The notes under the pieces are model-generated. The model was given only the letters and a program-made list of their open reading frames with translations, had not been told where the DNA came from and did no database searches. Below are positions 1 to 8,415 of a DNA stretch of 20,607 nt, one piece after another. Each line of letters starts with the position of its first letter. Within the stretch, counting starts at the first letter, position 1. Made by a program: the position numbers and the translations under genes. Origin of the DNA: a virus; the IMG/VR virus record IMGVR_UViG_3300027833_000259, positions 1 through 20,607 of that record. The stretch is one strand, 5' to 3'.

Positions 1-129
1 ATGATTAGTCACCCAATGTTTAAATTTGTACCAAACGTGTTCTAGCCATGTTTCCCAAACCCACAATGCTACTACACCCGAGAGTAGCCACTGCCATGCT
101 GGTGCTGATACTGTCCATAAAGTTTCCAT
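1..129 (-). CDS. Small Trp-rich membrane protein, holin candidate (partial, 3' end outside window)
   Basis: The first 43 codons are visible from an ATG at 129; the frame runs open off the left edge. The upstream bases contain AGGA nine bases before the ATG, an acceptable ribosome site. The peptide begins METLWTVSAPAWQWLLSG and holds one clear hydrophobic segment at about residues 10-27, followed by a mixed aromatic and basic stretch. Eight of the 43 visible residues are tryptophan. It follows the last ejection-protein gene after 36 bases. A single-span small membrane protein at the end of a structural operon fits a holin or other lysis factor, but that is inference from position and hydropathy, since no holin motif is recognised and the C-terminus is missing. 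Confidence 0.6.
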   Translation of the reverse strand, partial: METLWTVSAPAWQWLLSGVVALWVWETWLEHVWYKFKHWVTNH

Positions 130-150
130 AGATAAAGTTCCTATAAAGTT
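117..150 (-). repeat. Three direct copies of AACTTTAT around the small membrane gene start
   Basis: On the minus strand the octamer AACTTTAT occurs at 143-150, 132-139 and 117-124. The copies span the leader and the first codons of the small membrane protein gene. They could be an operator, an RNA element or chance in AT-rich DNA; nothing here decides. Confidence 0.3.
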
Positions 151-165
151 AAAACTCCCTACCCC

Positions 166-2064
166 TTACCTGCCTTGTCTTAACTCGTTAATGAGTTGAT
201 TTACCTCTACACCTGCTGCGCCACTTGTTGCTGCGTACCTTTCTAACAAATCTGCTGACTGTCTATAATCACCTTTAGCAATCATTTTGTTAAATCTTTT
301 AATTAAAGCTGGGTGATATTGTAATGCTTTAGCACCTACTACACCAATTACACCTAGTATAGCTGGGTTTAATACTGCTCCTGAGCCTACTAAACCACCA
401 AGACCAAGCAATGAACCTGTTGATATAATAGAGCCTGAAGTTCCTGAGTCAGGAATAGTATCACCAACTACATCTTTAAACTTAGTGTTTGCTTTATAAG
501 CAATATTTCCAATACCTTTAGCCATTGCTTTATTTGACCTTTTGGCATTTGCGTTACGACCTGACCTAGAGAAAGCAGTATGAACTTGAGTTGGGGTAAA
601 TAAACCCTTACCTACAGATTTAGATACTGCATCCTCAAGGCTTAAAACAGCGTTATACGCATATTGAGTTGCATCATAATCATCTATGGCATTTTTACTG
701 TTCTTTCTAATGTTCTTTTTTACAACATCTTCTAAGTCTTTATAAACAGAGCCAAACGGCCCCTTTTTTAAATCAGATGCAACATCATCACCAGTAAGTG
801 ACTTTTTCAATACATTATCATGCCTACTTCTTAGTCTTTGAAATAAATCTTTTAATCCATTGGCACTTGATTTTCCAACCTGACTTGGAATAACATTCAT
901 TGCTGAAGTTATGCCCTGAAACTGACTGTCTATTTCTTTTATAGCATTTTCTGACTTGCCTTTTCTTGCTTGTTTATACCAATCTGCTAAATCATTTTTA
1001 AGAGAATTGTCATTTTTATAAAACCTCATGTTCATATAAGATGAATCATAGTTCTCATTTACCATCTCTCTAATTACCCTAGCTCTTTCGGTATTATTTT
1101 CAGCCGAACCAAGCCTTACTCTATACGCTTCTTTTTTATTGTTGCCTAGCTTTACTAAATCAAACACATCATCAAAGACGTTCATGTTATAACCCTCTAA
1201 ACCTTCAGCCCTACCTTTCTTAATGGTTTTAGAGACATTGCTTAACTGTCCTTCAGAAGCTCTTTCTACTGCACTTACTGCTGATTGACCACGAGTAATA
1301 AAACCAGGAAAGAATCCTTCTTTATCTCGCGCAATCGCTTTTTCAGCTAATCTTTTTGCATCTCTAGTTACTAAAGGTTTTAATTGTCTAGTTGCACCTA
1401 ATATAGCACCACCAGCAACTCCACCAACTGCACCGCCAAGTGCTGCATCCGCTGCAATTCCTGAAGCACTTTCAGACTCACTAGCACCTGCACCATAGGT
1501 TGCACCTAAAGCTGCATTGTTACCAACAGCTTTTTTATATGTGTTGGCACTGTTAGACACAGGGTCAGTTAGGTTTCTTTTGTTTAACTTATCAGTAGAT
1601 GGTCTTGGAGTATTATTAAAGAATCTTTTATTTGATAGACCTTTTCCTACCAAAGCTTTTGCACCCGATCTTAATATACCGCCAGGAATAACAACACCAC
1701 CTGCCATTTCTAATGCTAACGCTTGTCCCGGATTGTCTGTACGAAAGTCTCTAGTGTTTTGCCTAATTTCATCCCTGATGTCTTTATACTTGCTATCAGA
1801 GAATAGAGACCTTGCACCAGCTTCGATTTCATCTGCAAAACCCAATGTAACACCTTGTGCAACAGTTCTTGCCCTTTCTGCACCCACACTGTAGTCACCT
1901 GTTTTAACATCTGCTTCAGCATCTGCTTCAGCACGACTAGTCTTACCTCTAAGTGATATGTACTTTGCTTTAACCTTTTCAAAATCTTGTCCATCTTTGC
2001 CCTCTTTGCCTTGTTTATCTTGGTTGTCTACTATCCATGTCTTTAACTGCTCTTTAGTCGCCAT
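166..2064 (-). CDS. Large virion protein with hydrophobic Gly-rich segments, probable DNA-ejection/internal protein
   Basis: The frame opens at 2088, but the ATG at 2064 is the likely start: it lies one base past the upstream stop and has GGAGG five bases before it, giving 632 residues. Residues 71-83 carry a G-(L/F)-GF-DEIEA-G pattern that I associate with large phage internal virion proteins. Three hydrophobic, glycine- and alanine-rich stretches are visible, at about 115-129, 200-226 and 544-582; the middle one resembles a glycine zipper. The remainder is charged and helical-looking. Its place as the last and largest of four consecutive proteins behind the tail hub fits an ejection or pilot protein that inserts into the cell envelope. 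The role is inferred from context and composition; no enzymatic motif was seen. Confidence 0.7.
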   Translation of the reverse strand: MATKEQLKTWIVDNQDKQGKEGKDGQDFEKVKAKYISLRGKTSRAEADAEADVKTGDYSVGAERARTVAQGVTLGFADEIEAGARSLFSDSKYKDIRDEIRQNTRDFRTDNPGQALALEMAGGVVIPGGILRSGAKALVGKGLSNKRFFNNTPRPSTDKLNKRNLTDPVSNSANTYKKAVGNNAALGATYGAGASESESASGIAADAALGGAVGGVAGGAILGATRQLKPLVTRDAKRLAEKAIARDKEGFFPGFITRGQSAVSAVERASEGQLSNVSKTIKKGRAEGLEGYNMNVFDDVFDLVKLGNNKKEAYRVRLGSAENNTERARVIREMVNENYDSSYMNMRFYKNDNSLKNDLADWYKQARKGKSENAIKEIDSQFQGITSAMNVIPSQVGKSSANGLKDLFQRLRSRHDNVLKKSLTGDDVASDLKKGPFGSVYKDLEDVVKKNIRKNSKNAIDDYDATQYAYNAVLSLEDAVSKSVGKGLFTPTQVHTAFSRSGRNANAKRSNKAMAKGIGNIAYKANTKFKDVVGDTIPDSGTSGSIISTGSLLGLGGLVGSGAVLNPAILGVIGVVGAKALQYHPALIKRFNKMIAKGDYRQSADLLERYAATSGAAGVEVNQLINELRQGR

Positions 2065-2065
2065 A

Positions 2066-3460
2066 TTACCCTCCAAAAACAATTGCATCTACCACTTCAT
2101 CACTTGGTACGCCACTACCGCCTGACAATCCTAAGCCATCAGCGTTAGGAGTAGATGATTCGTATTCTGTTAATTCGTTAAGCCCAAACTTCTCTTTGTC
2201 ACCATAGGTTTGATAGTATTCAACCCTATCAAGCTCTTCATACTTGCCTAACTCTTTTTCAAGCATAATTAAAGTATCTTTAAATTGCTCTGGGCTTTGG
2301 GCTTTATTTAACACAGCTCTCATATTCTCTAGTCTTTCGCCCTCTTTCTCTGTCAATGAACCAAAACCACCACCTGCTGCCTTAATACGTTGATAGTTGT
2401 TTAGAAATTCTTTCTCTTTAATACCTGTAAGTAAACTGTCAGCATCTGCAGCATCTGAACCCCACATATTAGGAAAAGCACCGACAACACCTGTTATCTT
2501 ACCTAAGTCACCAGTAGCCAACAATCTTCTAATACCATTTCTTGCACCTCTTAATAAGAGCTGATTGCTTTTAAATGCTTTATCTACTTTTGGCTTTAAC
2601 GTCCTCATTTCATTAATAACTTTTTGAGGTTGTGTTGTATCAAAGATAATTGGTGTTCTAGTAACACCCTGACTGTCTGTATAGTTATAGTTAGCATTTT
2701 TTGTTGCTGGATTAGCCTGTACTCTATACTGATTAGGTTGACCGCTTTGTATAGAAGCAATGTAATTATTTGCCTCTTCCTCGCTGTATTCATTTTTAAT
2801 CCTTGCATATTCAGCTTTAATATCAGCGTTCTCTTTACTTTTGTCTGGTCTTAGATAAGTAGAGTCTCCTGTAGCTACATAGTTTGCCCATGATGGCACA
2901 GTGTAGTCAGCCATTTTTGGTTTAGCCATAGTAACTGATGGGACAGCTCTGTTTTCTTCTGCTTCAGAATATAACTTATCAATCTTAGCATCATTAAGTT
3001 CAAGCTCTTGGTATTTTAAGAACGCTGCAGGGTCTTCTGCTCTTAACTGTGTTAATACTTCAGCATTAATAGTTCCATCAGGGTTTCTAATTTTATCCAT
3101 TAATTCTCTTGATCTGGCACTTCTTTCTCTTGTTTGTTTCTGTAGAGCATAATCTTCCATCTTCATAGCAGAGTTAGCAGTGCTTCTTAACTCAGTAAAT
3201 GGTTGTTTAGCTTGGGTCATTCCTTGTTGGAATCCTTTTGCAAGGTAAGGTGCAAATGAACCATAGTTTTGATTTTTAGGTTGAGCTGCATAAGCAACAC
3301 CTGTCCCAATTAACCCTTGCATTAACGATGCGTTTTGTGCTTTATCAACAGCCTCTTGTGATAGTAAACCATTTTCAACAAGTAAGTCTGTCTCGCCTCC
3401 AGCACTTGCACCAAATATATTAGTACCTGTACCAAATATGTCTTTTAAATAACTTGCCAT
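2066..3460 (-). CDS. Probable internal virion/DNA-transfer protein
   Basis: This 464-residue protein starts at an ATG overlapping the upstream stop by one base (TAATG). The N-terminal third is glycine- and alanine-rich with a short hydrophobic patch at about residues 47-60, then a charged helical region. The C-terminal part (about 350-420) contains the run EFLNNYQRIKAAGGGFGSLT followed by EKEGERL and a helical tail, a pattern I recognise from conserved phage structural or injection proteins, where it reads as a small helical bundle. Neighbours on both sides are presumed internal proteins, and the gene is coupled to each of them. There is no catalytic signature. The likely job is inside the capsid or at the tail tip during genome delivery; this is inferred. 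Confidence 0.65.
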   Translation of the reverse strand: MASYLKDIFGTGTNIFGASAGGETDLLVENGLLSQEAVDKAQNASLMQGLIGTGVAYAAQPKNQNYGSFAPYLAKGFQQGMTQAKQPFTELRSTANSAMKMEDYALQKQTRERSARSRELMDKIRNPDGTINAEVLTQLRAEDPAAFLKYQELELNDAKIDKLYSEAEENRAVPSVTMAKPKMADYTVPSWANYVATGDSTYLRPDKSKENADIKAEYARIKNEYSEEEANNYIASIQSGQPNQYRVQANPATKNANYNYTDSQGVTRTPIIFDTTQPQKVINEMRTLKPKVDKAFKSNQLLLRGARNGIRRLLATGDLGKITGVVGAFPNMWGSDAADADSLLTGIKEKEFLNNYQRIKAAGGGFGSLTEKEGERLENMRAVLNKAQSPEQFKDTLIMLEKELGKYEELDRVEYYQTYGDKEKFGLNELTEYESSTPNADGLGLSGGSGVPSDEVVDAIVFGG

Positions 3461-4209
3461 TAGTATTGTCCTCTTCTCATTCTATCTCGTTGAAATGGGC
3501 TAATTAAGCCTTGTGCTTGTGTCATCTGCATTGAGTTTAGTGGTTGCACTGGTTTAACCATTGAATTAACACCTTGCATACCACCTTGTGGTATTGGTAT
3601 TGGATTCCCTTTAGTCATTCCAGGGCCTGCTGGTGCTTTTGATGGTTGTATTGGTGGTTGTGATGCTGCACCTACTCCTGCTGCTAATACACCTTGCATA
3701 CCCATCTTAGTATAATCTTTGCCTTCTAAACCTAAGAATGTTCCGGGAGTTTCAATTTCACCTTGCCCAGCTATTCCTGATTCATTTAATCCCGCTGTAT
3801 TAATGTCTAAAGCTGGGTTAGATATAGCTTTGTCCATTGCAGGCGAAATAGCTTGACTGTTCGCAACGTCTGGTGTGCTTAATGGATTATATATAGCATC
3901 ATTATATGAGCTAGGTATAGCTTCAGGTTGTATATTAACATCTTGCGGTTCTATTTGAAATTGACTGCCATCTAATTGATTAGGTATAGCCTCATTAAAT
4001 AATTGCTCTTGCCCCGCATCATTAAATAATTTTTCTTGTGAGTTACCAAGTGCATCAGTACCTCCTAAAGAGTCTACACCACCTGATATTGCCTGTCCTG
4101 TAGCGTAATTTAAAGCAGCCTCATCAATAGACTTTTCTCCTGTTGCTACATCAACACCAGCCCTCATTTCAGGCGTAAGAAACATTTTCCAATCTATTCC
4201 ACCAAGCAT
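3460..4209 (-). CDS. Low-complexity probable virion protein
   Basis: A 249-residue protein starting at TAATG with GGTGG upstream. It is rich in Ala, Gly, Asn, Gln, Pro and Ser and has few aromatic residues. The middle (about 60-150) is polar with repeated short patterns of the type FNxAxQxQL; the C-terminal third is rich in Pro, Gly, Met and Gln and ends with basic RDRMRRGQY. A weakly hydrophobic AGVGAA patch near residue 175 is too short for a confident membrane segment. It is not recognised as a named family. Tight coupling within the series from 5117 down to 166 suggests a virion component made in step with its neighbours, probably an internal or ejected protein. It looks largely disordered. 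Confidence 0.6.
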   Translation of the reverse strand: MLGGIDWKMFLTPEMRAGVDVATGEKSIDEAALNYATGQAISGGVDSLGGTDALGNSQEKLFNDAGQEQLFNEAIPNQLDGSQFQIEPQDVNIQPEAIPSSYNDAIYNPLSTPDVANSQAISPAMDKAISNPALDINTAGLNESGIAGQGEIETPGTFLGLEGKDYTKMGMQGVLAAGVGAASQPPIQPSKAPAGPGMTKGNPIPIPQGGMQGVNSMVKPVQPLNSMQMTQAQGLISPFQRDRMRRGQY

Positions 4210-5117
4210 TATTTGCCACCTCCGCTATTAGATGTTGTAGAAGTACTACCACCTGGCGCACCCCATACAGCGTTAGTGTAATTATTTAATAACTGTGCTT
4301 GTGCGTTCTGACCATAGTCATGTCTTGCAATATCTGCATTAAGTGCTGTTTGGTCAAATCCAGCTTGAACATTACCTGCGTTCATTAGTTGGTTAGCATC
4401 ATAGTATTGGTTACTTGCTAGGTTCTGTGCTTGTCCCATTGCTTGGTTTTGGTTAGCCCTTTCTGCTGAGTAGTTTCCATAAGCATATTGTCCTGCTGTA
4501 TCAGCTAAAGACTCAGCTAGTTTACCAGCATTTCCAGCTTGTAGGTTTCCATGAGCATTACTTCCGTATCTTCCAGCTTTACTTACATCCGAGAATGTAT
4601 TGTTAGTAGCTGTGTTATATAAATCTGTTGCTTTACGGCCAGCAGTATTCATTACGCTATTAAAGTAAGGGTTTGTTGCTGATAGGTAATCACCCTGTAT
4701 CATACTGTTACCTAAATTAGTTGCATTATTTAATACAGGACTTCCAGCGTTTGCTTGTGTTGCTATTTGGTTCATAGCATTAGTTTGGTTAGCGTTAGGG
4801 TCTAAATATGTTTGCCCAGCGTAATACTCTGGTGCACCTTCGTTATACAACCCTTGTTGTTTAGATAGAGCATCTCTTACATAAGGAACTACATTTGGGT
4901 CTAAGTCATTTGTTGTCTGTGAGTTACCACCTCCACCACCACCTTTATATTGAACTAAGCCAGTGTCAGGATTAATACTTCCCTCACCACCTACAGTCTT
5001 GAGTAGTTTATCTTCAAATTTATTTATGTGAGCTAAGTAAACATCACCATCATGTCCATGCTTAGATACATCGTTAAGCAGTTTTTTAAGTAACCACACT
5101 TTTAATTTAAGTATCAT
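4209..5117 (-). CDS. Asn/Ala/Gln-rich probable virion structural protein
   Basis: This 302-residue protein starts at an ATG at 5117 that overlaps the upstream stop by 11 bases and has AAGGA five bases before it. Residues 1-45 are basic and amphipathic. A GGGGGG run near residue 59 separates this from a long helical region dense in Asn, Ala, Gln and Tyr (about 70-285), ending in a Ser/Thr/Gly tail. The stretch AGRYGSNAHGNLQAG and the following YSAERANQNQAMGQ match a pattern common in phage virion proteins, where Ala/Gln/Asn helices precede a conserved Y-x-x-ER-x-xQ. I infer an internal or tail-associated structural protein. No enzyme motif is present. Confidence 0.65.
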   Translation of the reverse strand: MILKLKVWLLKKLLNDVSKHGHDGDVYLAHINKFEDKLLKTVGGEGSINPDTGLVQYKGGGGGGNSQTTNDLDPNVVPYVRDALSKQQGLYNEGAPEYYAGQTYLDPNANQTNAMNQIATQANAGSPVLNNATNLGNSMIQGDYLSATNPYFNSVMNTAGRKATDLYNTATNNTFSDVSKAGRYGSNAHGNLQAGNAGKLAESLADTAGQYAYGNYSAERANQNQAMGQAQNLASNQYYDANQLMNAGNVQAGFDQTALNADIARHDYGQNAQAQLLNNYTNAVWGAPGGSTSTTSNSGGGK

Positions 5118-5538
5118 TTTGTTCCTTGTTAAGTTTAAGTTCTACTGTTATATATTTACGTTCAAAGCCATACATCTTAGCCCATAATTTAGCTACTGAT
5201 TCTGTTACTGCACTTCCTGTTACTCTGTCGCATCCTTGATTCTGTGTCCAATCTAAAAACTGCTGCCATCCATCTTTTGTATTCTTGCCACCTATGTAAG
5301 ATATATACATCTGTCTAAATCTAGGAAAGTTATACTGTATTGTTGTTAACGCACAATGACATTTGTCATCTCTCATTACCATCAACAACTGTTGCTCTCC
5401 TCTGCTGCATACATATCTTAAATCGTTAAGGTCAAACTCTCCATTTCCTTTTTCTATTGCTAACTTCAAGTGTGGCTCTGCCATGTGCCAATATTTATGT
5501 ACTAATTGTGGCGGTACTACATATAATTCTGATTTCAT
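5107..5538 (-). CDS. GNAT-fold protein, possible internal virion protein
   Basis: The frame opens at 5592, but I choose the ATG at 5538 because AGGGG sits just upstream and this start does not overlap the previous gene (143 residues). The C-terminal part, from GSAVTESVAKLWAKMYGFER to VELKL, matches the last helix-strand unit of GNAT acetyltransferases, where a helix leads into Y-GFE and a final strand. The classic acetyl-CoA loop (Q/RxxGxG/A) is not obvious, so activity is doubtful. T7 gp13, a core-associated protein, has a related small GNAT-like character, and this gene sits directly ahead of the presumed ejection proteins. A structural or assembly role is therefore as likely as catalysis. 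Confidence 0.55.
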   Translation of the reverse strand: MKSELYVVPPQLVHKYWHMAEPHLKLAIEKGNGEFDLNDLRYVCSRGEQQLLMVMRDDKCHCALTTIQYNFPRFRQMYISYIGGKNTKDGWQQFLDWTQNQGCDRVTGSAVTESVAKLWAKMYGFERKYITVELKLNKEQNDT

Positions 5539-5557
5539 CCTTACCCCTATATAATTT

Positions 5558-5863
5558 TTAGCCAAGTACAACATAATCAAATTTAGTTCCATTGTCGCCT
5601 ACATAACCTACCTTTGCTTCGCCCTTACTTTTACTTTCTATAAAAGGTAATCCAAACTCTGAATTAGACCTTGCACTAAATAAAATAACTGACTCTGTTG
5701 ATATTCTTTCATCTACCAGTATGTTAGTTCCTTGATAAACTGTCATTGTTCCTGTTGCATTAATCTTACCATTCATTACACCATTAACGACCTCTGAAAC
5801 ATCTCTGTTAGTCCATAATCCATTAAATGGAAGTATGCGATACATAATTCCTTTTTTTGCCAT
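5558..5863 (-). CDS. Small conserved phage protein, function unknown
   Basis: A 101-residue protein starting at TAATG. The first 30 residues are mixed and the rest looks all-beta. The segment from TVYQGTNILVDERISTESVI to the closing FDYVVLG resembles a small phage family whose members carry a T-x-V-xD-xRIs-x-x-SVI-x-F core, then a Gly-rich loop and a C-terminal FDYVI(I/L)G strand. Such proteins are found among tail and neck genes of many phages, but their biochemical role is not known to me. Here it lies between a Q/N-rich protein and the GNAT-like protein, which suggests a tail or virion accessory role. Confidence 0.6.
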   Translation of the reverse strand: MAKKGIMYRILPFNGLWTNRDVSEVVNGVMNGKINATGTMTVYQGTNILVDERISTESVILFSARSNSEFGLPFIESKSKGEAKVGYVGDNGTKFDYVVLG

Positions 5864-6273
5864 TACTCTAATAACCCCCAGCCTAAATCTTGTTTTTTAT
5901 TATTATTACCACCCATAAATGTATCTTGGAATAATATGTCTGCTTGTAGGTTTGGTGAGCTTACATGGCTATCATATGCTGATAATAGTTTATCCGACCA
6001 TCCTTGCAAAGCGTTGTTATTATTTTGTTGTCCAAATATATTCATAGCACTGTTATTTTGCATACCATTTAGCACGTTTCCACCTTGATTCTGTTGTGGG
6101 AAGTTAAATAGGTTCTCAAAGTATGAACGCCCACCATTGTCACCTTGATTTGCAAAGTTAAATGCCCAGTTACCTAGTAAGCCTTGTTGTATTGCTGGGT
6201 CTTGTGATAGGTTACTAAACGGGTTAGTTAGGTTTAGTGGTTTTTGTTGCTGTTGTTGTGCAATCATTACCAT
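5863..6273 (-). CDS. Gln/Asn-rich small protein, function unknown
   Basis: A 136-residue protein overlapping its upstream neighbour as TAATG; a second in-frame ATG two codons on is an alternative start. The N-terminus has five consecutive Gln. Asn and Gln dominate throughout, with an NNNN run near residue 84 and NNNKK near the C-terminus, plus scattered Phe, Trp and Leu (for example FENLFNF and GWSDKLLSAYDSH). The composition is prion-like and probably disordered with short hydrophobic contact motifs. No family is recognised. Being placed directly after the tail hub gene and coupled to it suggests a partner or assembly factor of the tail, but this is inference. Confidence 0.55.
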   Translation of the reverse strand: MVMIAQQQQQKPLNLTNPFSNLSQDPAIQQGLLGNWAFNFANQGDNGGRSYFENLFNFPQQNQGGNVLNGMQNNSAMNIFGQQNNNNALQGWSDKLLSAYDSHVSSPNLQADILFQDTFMGGNNNKKQDLGWGLLE

Positions 6274-7733
6274 TATCTTTGCCCTTGAGGTGTTACTGTT
6301 AAATCAAATCCTATAGCCTTTGTCCAAGCTCCTGTTGGTATTGTTCTTACCCTGTGGTATCTTCCACCACCTCTTAGGTCTGCTCTATTTTCACTACTTG
6401 TAATTGATACGGGCATAAAGTCTATTGCTGATGACATAGTTTGTCTTGATGCTATTTGAAAACCAGCACTGCCATTCTCAATGATGGGTTGTGCTAAAGT
6501 AGCAACACTAAACATACCAAACTCTAAATCATTAGTTGTTAATGTACAGTCATCAGGTATTAAATTAAAAGCTACTATATGACTACCAGAAGCTCCACAA
6601 AGTGCAAATTGCCCACCAATAAATAATGGTGAATCTAGCGATACTGGCATATCATCAAGTATGGGATATGGGACATCTAGTGAATCTAGTGTTCTTCCTT
6701 GAGTAGCTAATCCAGAAACAACTTGAGCATCTGTGCCACCAACTGTCCATCGTTGAGTATTAAAGTTATACATAATTAATCCTCTAGTGTCTTTAGCTGT
6801 AGGAAAATCCCACACAATTAAAGATTTTAAAGGGTCTATTGTTACACTTATATTATCTATTTGAGTTCTATCAAACTCGTTAAAGAACCAATCATTAATC
6901 TTGCCCTCGCCAATCGGTGTGACTGTTGAGCCATCACAAGACATAAATCCTGATTCTGATAACCAATAAGATGAGCCATTATGAGCTATTGCTGAAGAAC
7001 CTGAAATACACCCTGTGTTATCTGATATTAAATCAAATTGCCATATCAATGGAGTCCCAATATAGCTGGCACGAGTCACTGCTTTTTCTTGTAAAATTAA
7101 TCCAAACTCACCACCTGTAACTGCTTTTACAGCTCCACCAGAGGGTAGTATTTGAAAGTCAGCTTGATTTATATCTGTGCTATCCCAAACATTCTCATTA
7201 TTTAAATCAGACCATTGCACTTTATTGTAATCTTCATCACAGTACCCAGCCATTACAAAATCTCTTACAATAGCCATTGTTTTACATACTGGTGCTTGTT
7301 CTATGTCTGCAAATGGTTTGCTATCACCAATAATATACCTTTGAATTTTATCTGTTCCATTTGTGGCTAAAACAGCTCTACCAAATTGTTTAAATACCCA
7401 ATTAACTTGTGGTGAAGTATATCCACCAGCCTTACCTACTGGAGCAATTGTTGCTCCACTTGTTCCTGTTCTTAATATGTTATTAGCACGATATATCTCA
7501 GAATCAGTACCAGCCATAATGATTATTTCTGCTTGGTCTTTTGCTAGGAATAAAGAATTAACATCTTCACCATTGGGCATATCATCAGAAGCAGTAGATG
7601 CTTTAGGAAAAGGTGCGTAACCTGTAGAACTAGAATATACATTGTAAGCCATATCTAAGTTAGCTGTTGGACTACCTTCATTATCAGGTAAGTCAGGCTT
7701 AAATTCACCGAATAGTATTCTTTGTGTTGTCAT
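6273..7733 (-). CDS. P22 gp10-like tail hub/nozzle protein (packaged-DNA stabilisation)
   Basis: This 486-residue protein appears to be all-beta with regularly spaced strands. Its C-terminus, GRYHRVRTIPTGAWTKAIGF followed by DLTVTPQGQR, is the pattern I associate with podoviral stabilisation proteins (a G-x-YHR strand, then a W-x-x-A-x-G-x strand and a final G-x-R). The N-terminus (FGEFKPDLPDNEGSPT then LDMAYNVYSSSTGYAPFP) also fits: an opening that names the gene products loaded on the tail and a Y-P-F-P strand. Family members such as P22 gp10 sit below the head-tail adaptor, form the six-fold hub of the short tail and keep packaged DNA in. This supports a podovirus morphology. Confidence 0.75.
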   Translation of the reverse strand: MTTQRILFGEFKPDLPDNEGSPTANLDMAYNVYSSSTGYAPFPKASTASDDMPNGEDVNSLFLAKDQAEIIIMAGTDSEIYRANNILRTGTSGATIAPVGKAGGYTSPQVNWVFKQFGRAVLATNGTDKIQRYIIGDSKPFADIEQAPVCKTMAIVRDFVMAGYCDEDYNKVQWSDLNNENVWDSTDINQADFQILPSGGAVKAVTGGEFGLILQEKAVTRASYIGTPLIWQFDLISDNTGCISGSSAIAHNGSSYWLSESGFMSCDGSTVTPIGEGKINDWFFNEFDRTQIDNISVTIDPLKSLIVWDFPTAKDTRGLIMYNFNTQRWTVGGTDAQVVSGLATQGRTLDSLDVPYPILDDMPVSLDSPLFIGGQFALCGASGSHIVAFNLIPDDCTLTTNDLEFGMFSVATLAQPIIENGSAGFQIASRQTMSSAIDFMPVSITSSENRADLRGGGRYHRVRTIPTGAWTKAIGFDLTVTPQGQR

Positions 7734-7740
7734 ATATTAT

Positions 7741-8415
7741 TTACCAATTAAGTTGAATTTTACCGCCAGTGCCTACACCACCAGTCCAGTAGTAAGGGTT
7801 AGACCTATCTTGAAATCCAGCACCTCCGCCACCTGAACCATAACCAGTTGCATTAGCTCCATTACCACCACCACCACCTATTCCACCAGTTCCAAAAGGC
7901 GAACTTCCTCCTTTACCACCACTACCACTAGACCTGTCATTAGTTCCAGCTTGTCCACCAGCACCACCTACACTTCCTCCTCCACCACCATAGCCATTAC
8001 CACCATTGCCACCATTTGTTCCACCATTAGCAATTATTGAACCAAAAGTAGAACTTGCGTTTCTTCCACCTACTGAATATGAAATAACTTGAAATGGACT
8101 TACAGTAATTGTAGTGTTTTTATAAGTACCAGCACCGCCACCGCCACCGCCACCACCATTGCCAGTTTCAGTACCAGAGCCACCACTACCACCACCACCT
8201 ACTATACTAACTGTAATTCTTGTAACGCCAGCTGGAACAGTAAAACTACCATTTCCAGATGTGTATGTTGCAGAACCAGACTTGTAGAGAAGTGGTCTCC
8301 AAGCATCATCAACCTTTACATAAACTTCAGCACACTGACTCCAAGTTCCAGACCTTTTGATGTAAATGTCTTTAGTATTCTGCCATGACCCACCTGATTT
8401 GTAATATAAAGGCAT
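7741..8415 (-). CDS. Polyglycine-rich tail adhesin-like protein
   Basis: A 224-residue protein beginning at TAATG after the fibre-like gene. Residues 1-47 contain three imperfect units with a Trp about every 15-20 residues (GGSWQNTKDIYIK, SGTWSQCAEVYVK, DDAWRPLLYKSG). A short beta segment ending in ITVSIVGGGG follows, and then from about residue 72 to 215 the protein is dominated by glycine runs of up to eight, with Asn, Ser and a few aromatic residues. The T-even gp38 adhesins of the S16 type use a polyglycine-II sandwich in this way, with the loops between glycine runs binding the receptor. A receptor-binding tip protein is inferred by analogy in composition, not by sequence homology that I can show. 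Confidence 0.6.
   Translation of the reverse strand: MPLYYKSGGSWQNTKDIYIKRSGTWSQCAEVYVKVDDAWRPLLYKSGSATYTSGNGSFTVPAGVTRITVSIVGGGGSGGSGTETGNGGGGGGGGAGTYKNTTITVSPFQVISYSVGGRNASSTFGSIIANGGTNGGNGGNGYGGGGGSVGGAGGQAGTNDRSSGSGGKGGSSPFGTGGIGGGGGNGANATGYGSGGGGAGFQDRSNPYYWTGGVGTGGKIQLNW

Noticed and set aside
1908-1931. 12-base tandem repeat inside the large ejection-type protein gene
   Set aside because: It only encodes a short AEAD duplication; no sign of a regulatory or variable tract.
2064-2088. Longer start at 2088 for the large ejection-type protein
   Set aside because: It would overlap the upstream gene; the ATG at 2064 has a near-ideal GGAGG site right before it.
5538-5592. Longer start at 5592 for the GNAT-like protein
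   Set aside because: It overlaps the previous coding region by 35 bases, while ATG 5538 has AGGGG upstream and a clean junction.
8089-8388. Plus-strand frame rich in Thr, Ser and Asn
   Set aside because: It is the antisense shadow of the glycine-rich adhesin; ACC and CCA codon runs are just complements of glycine codons.
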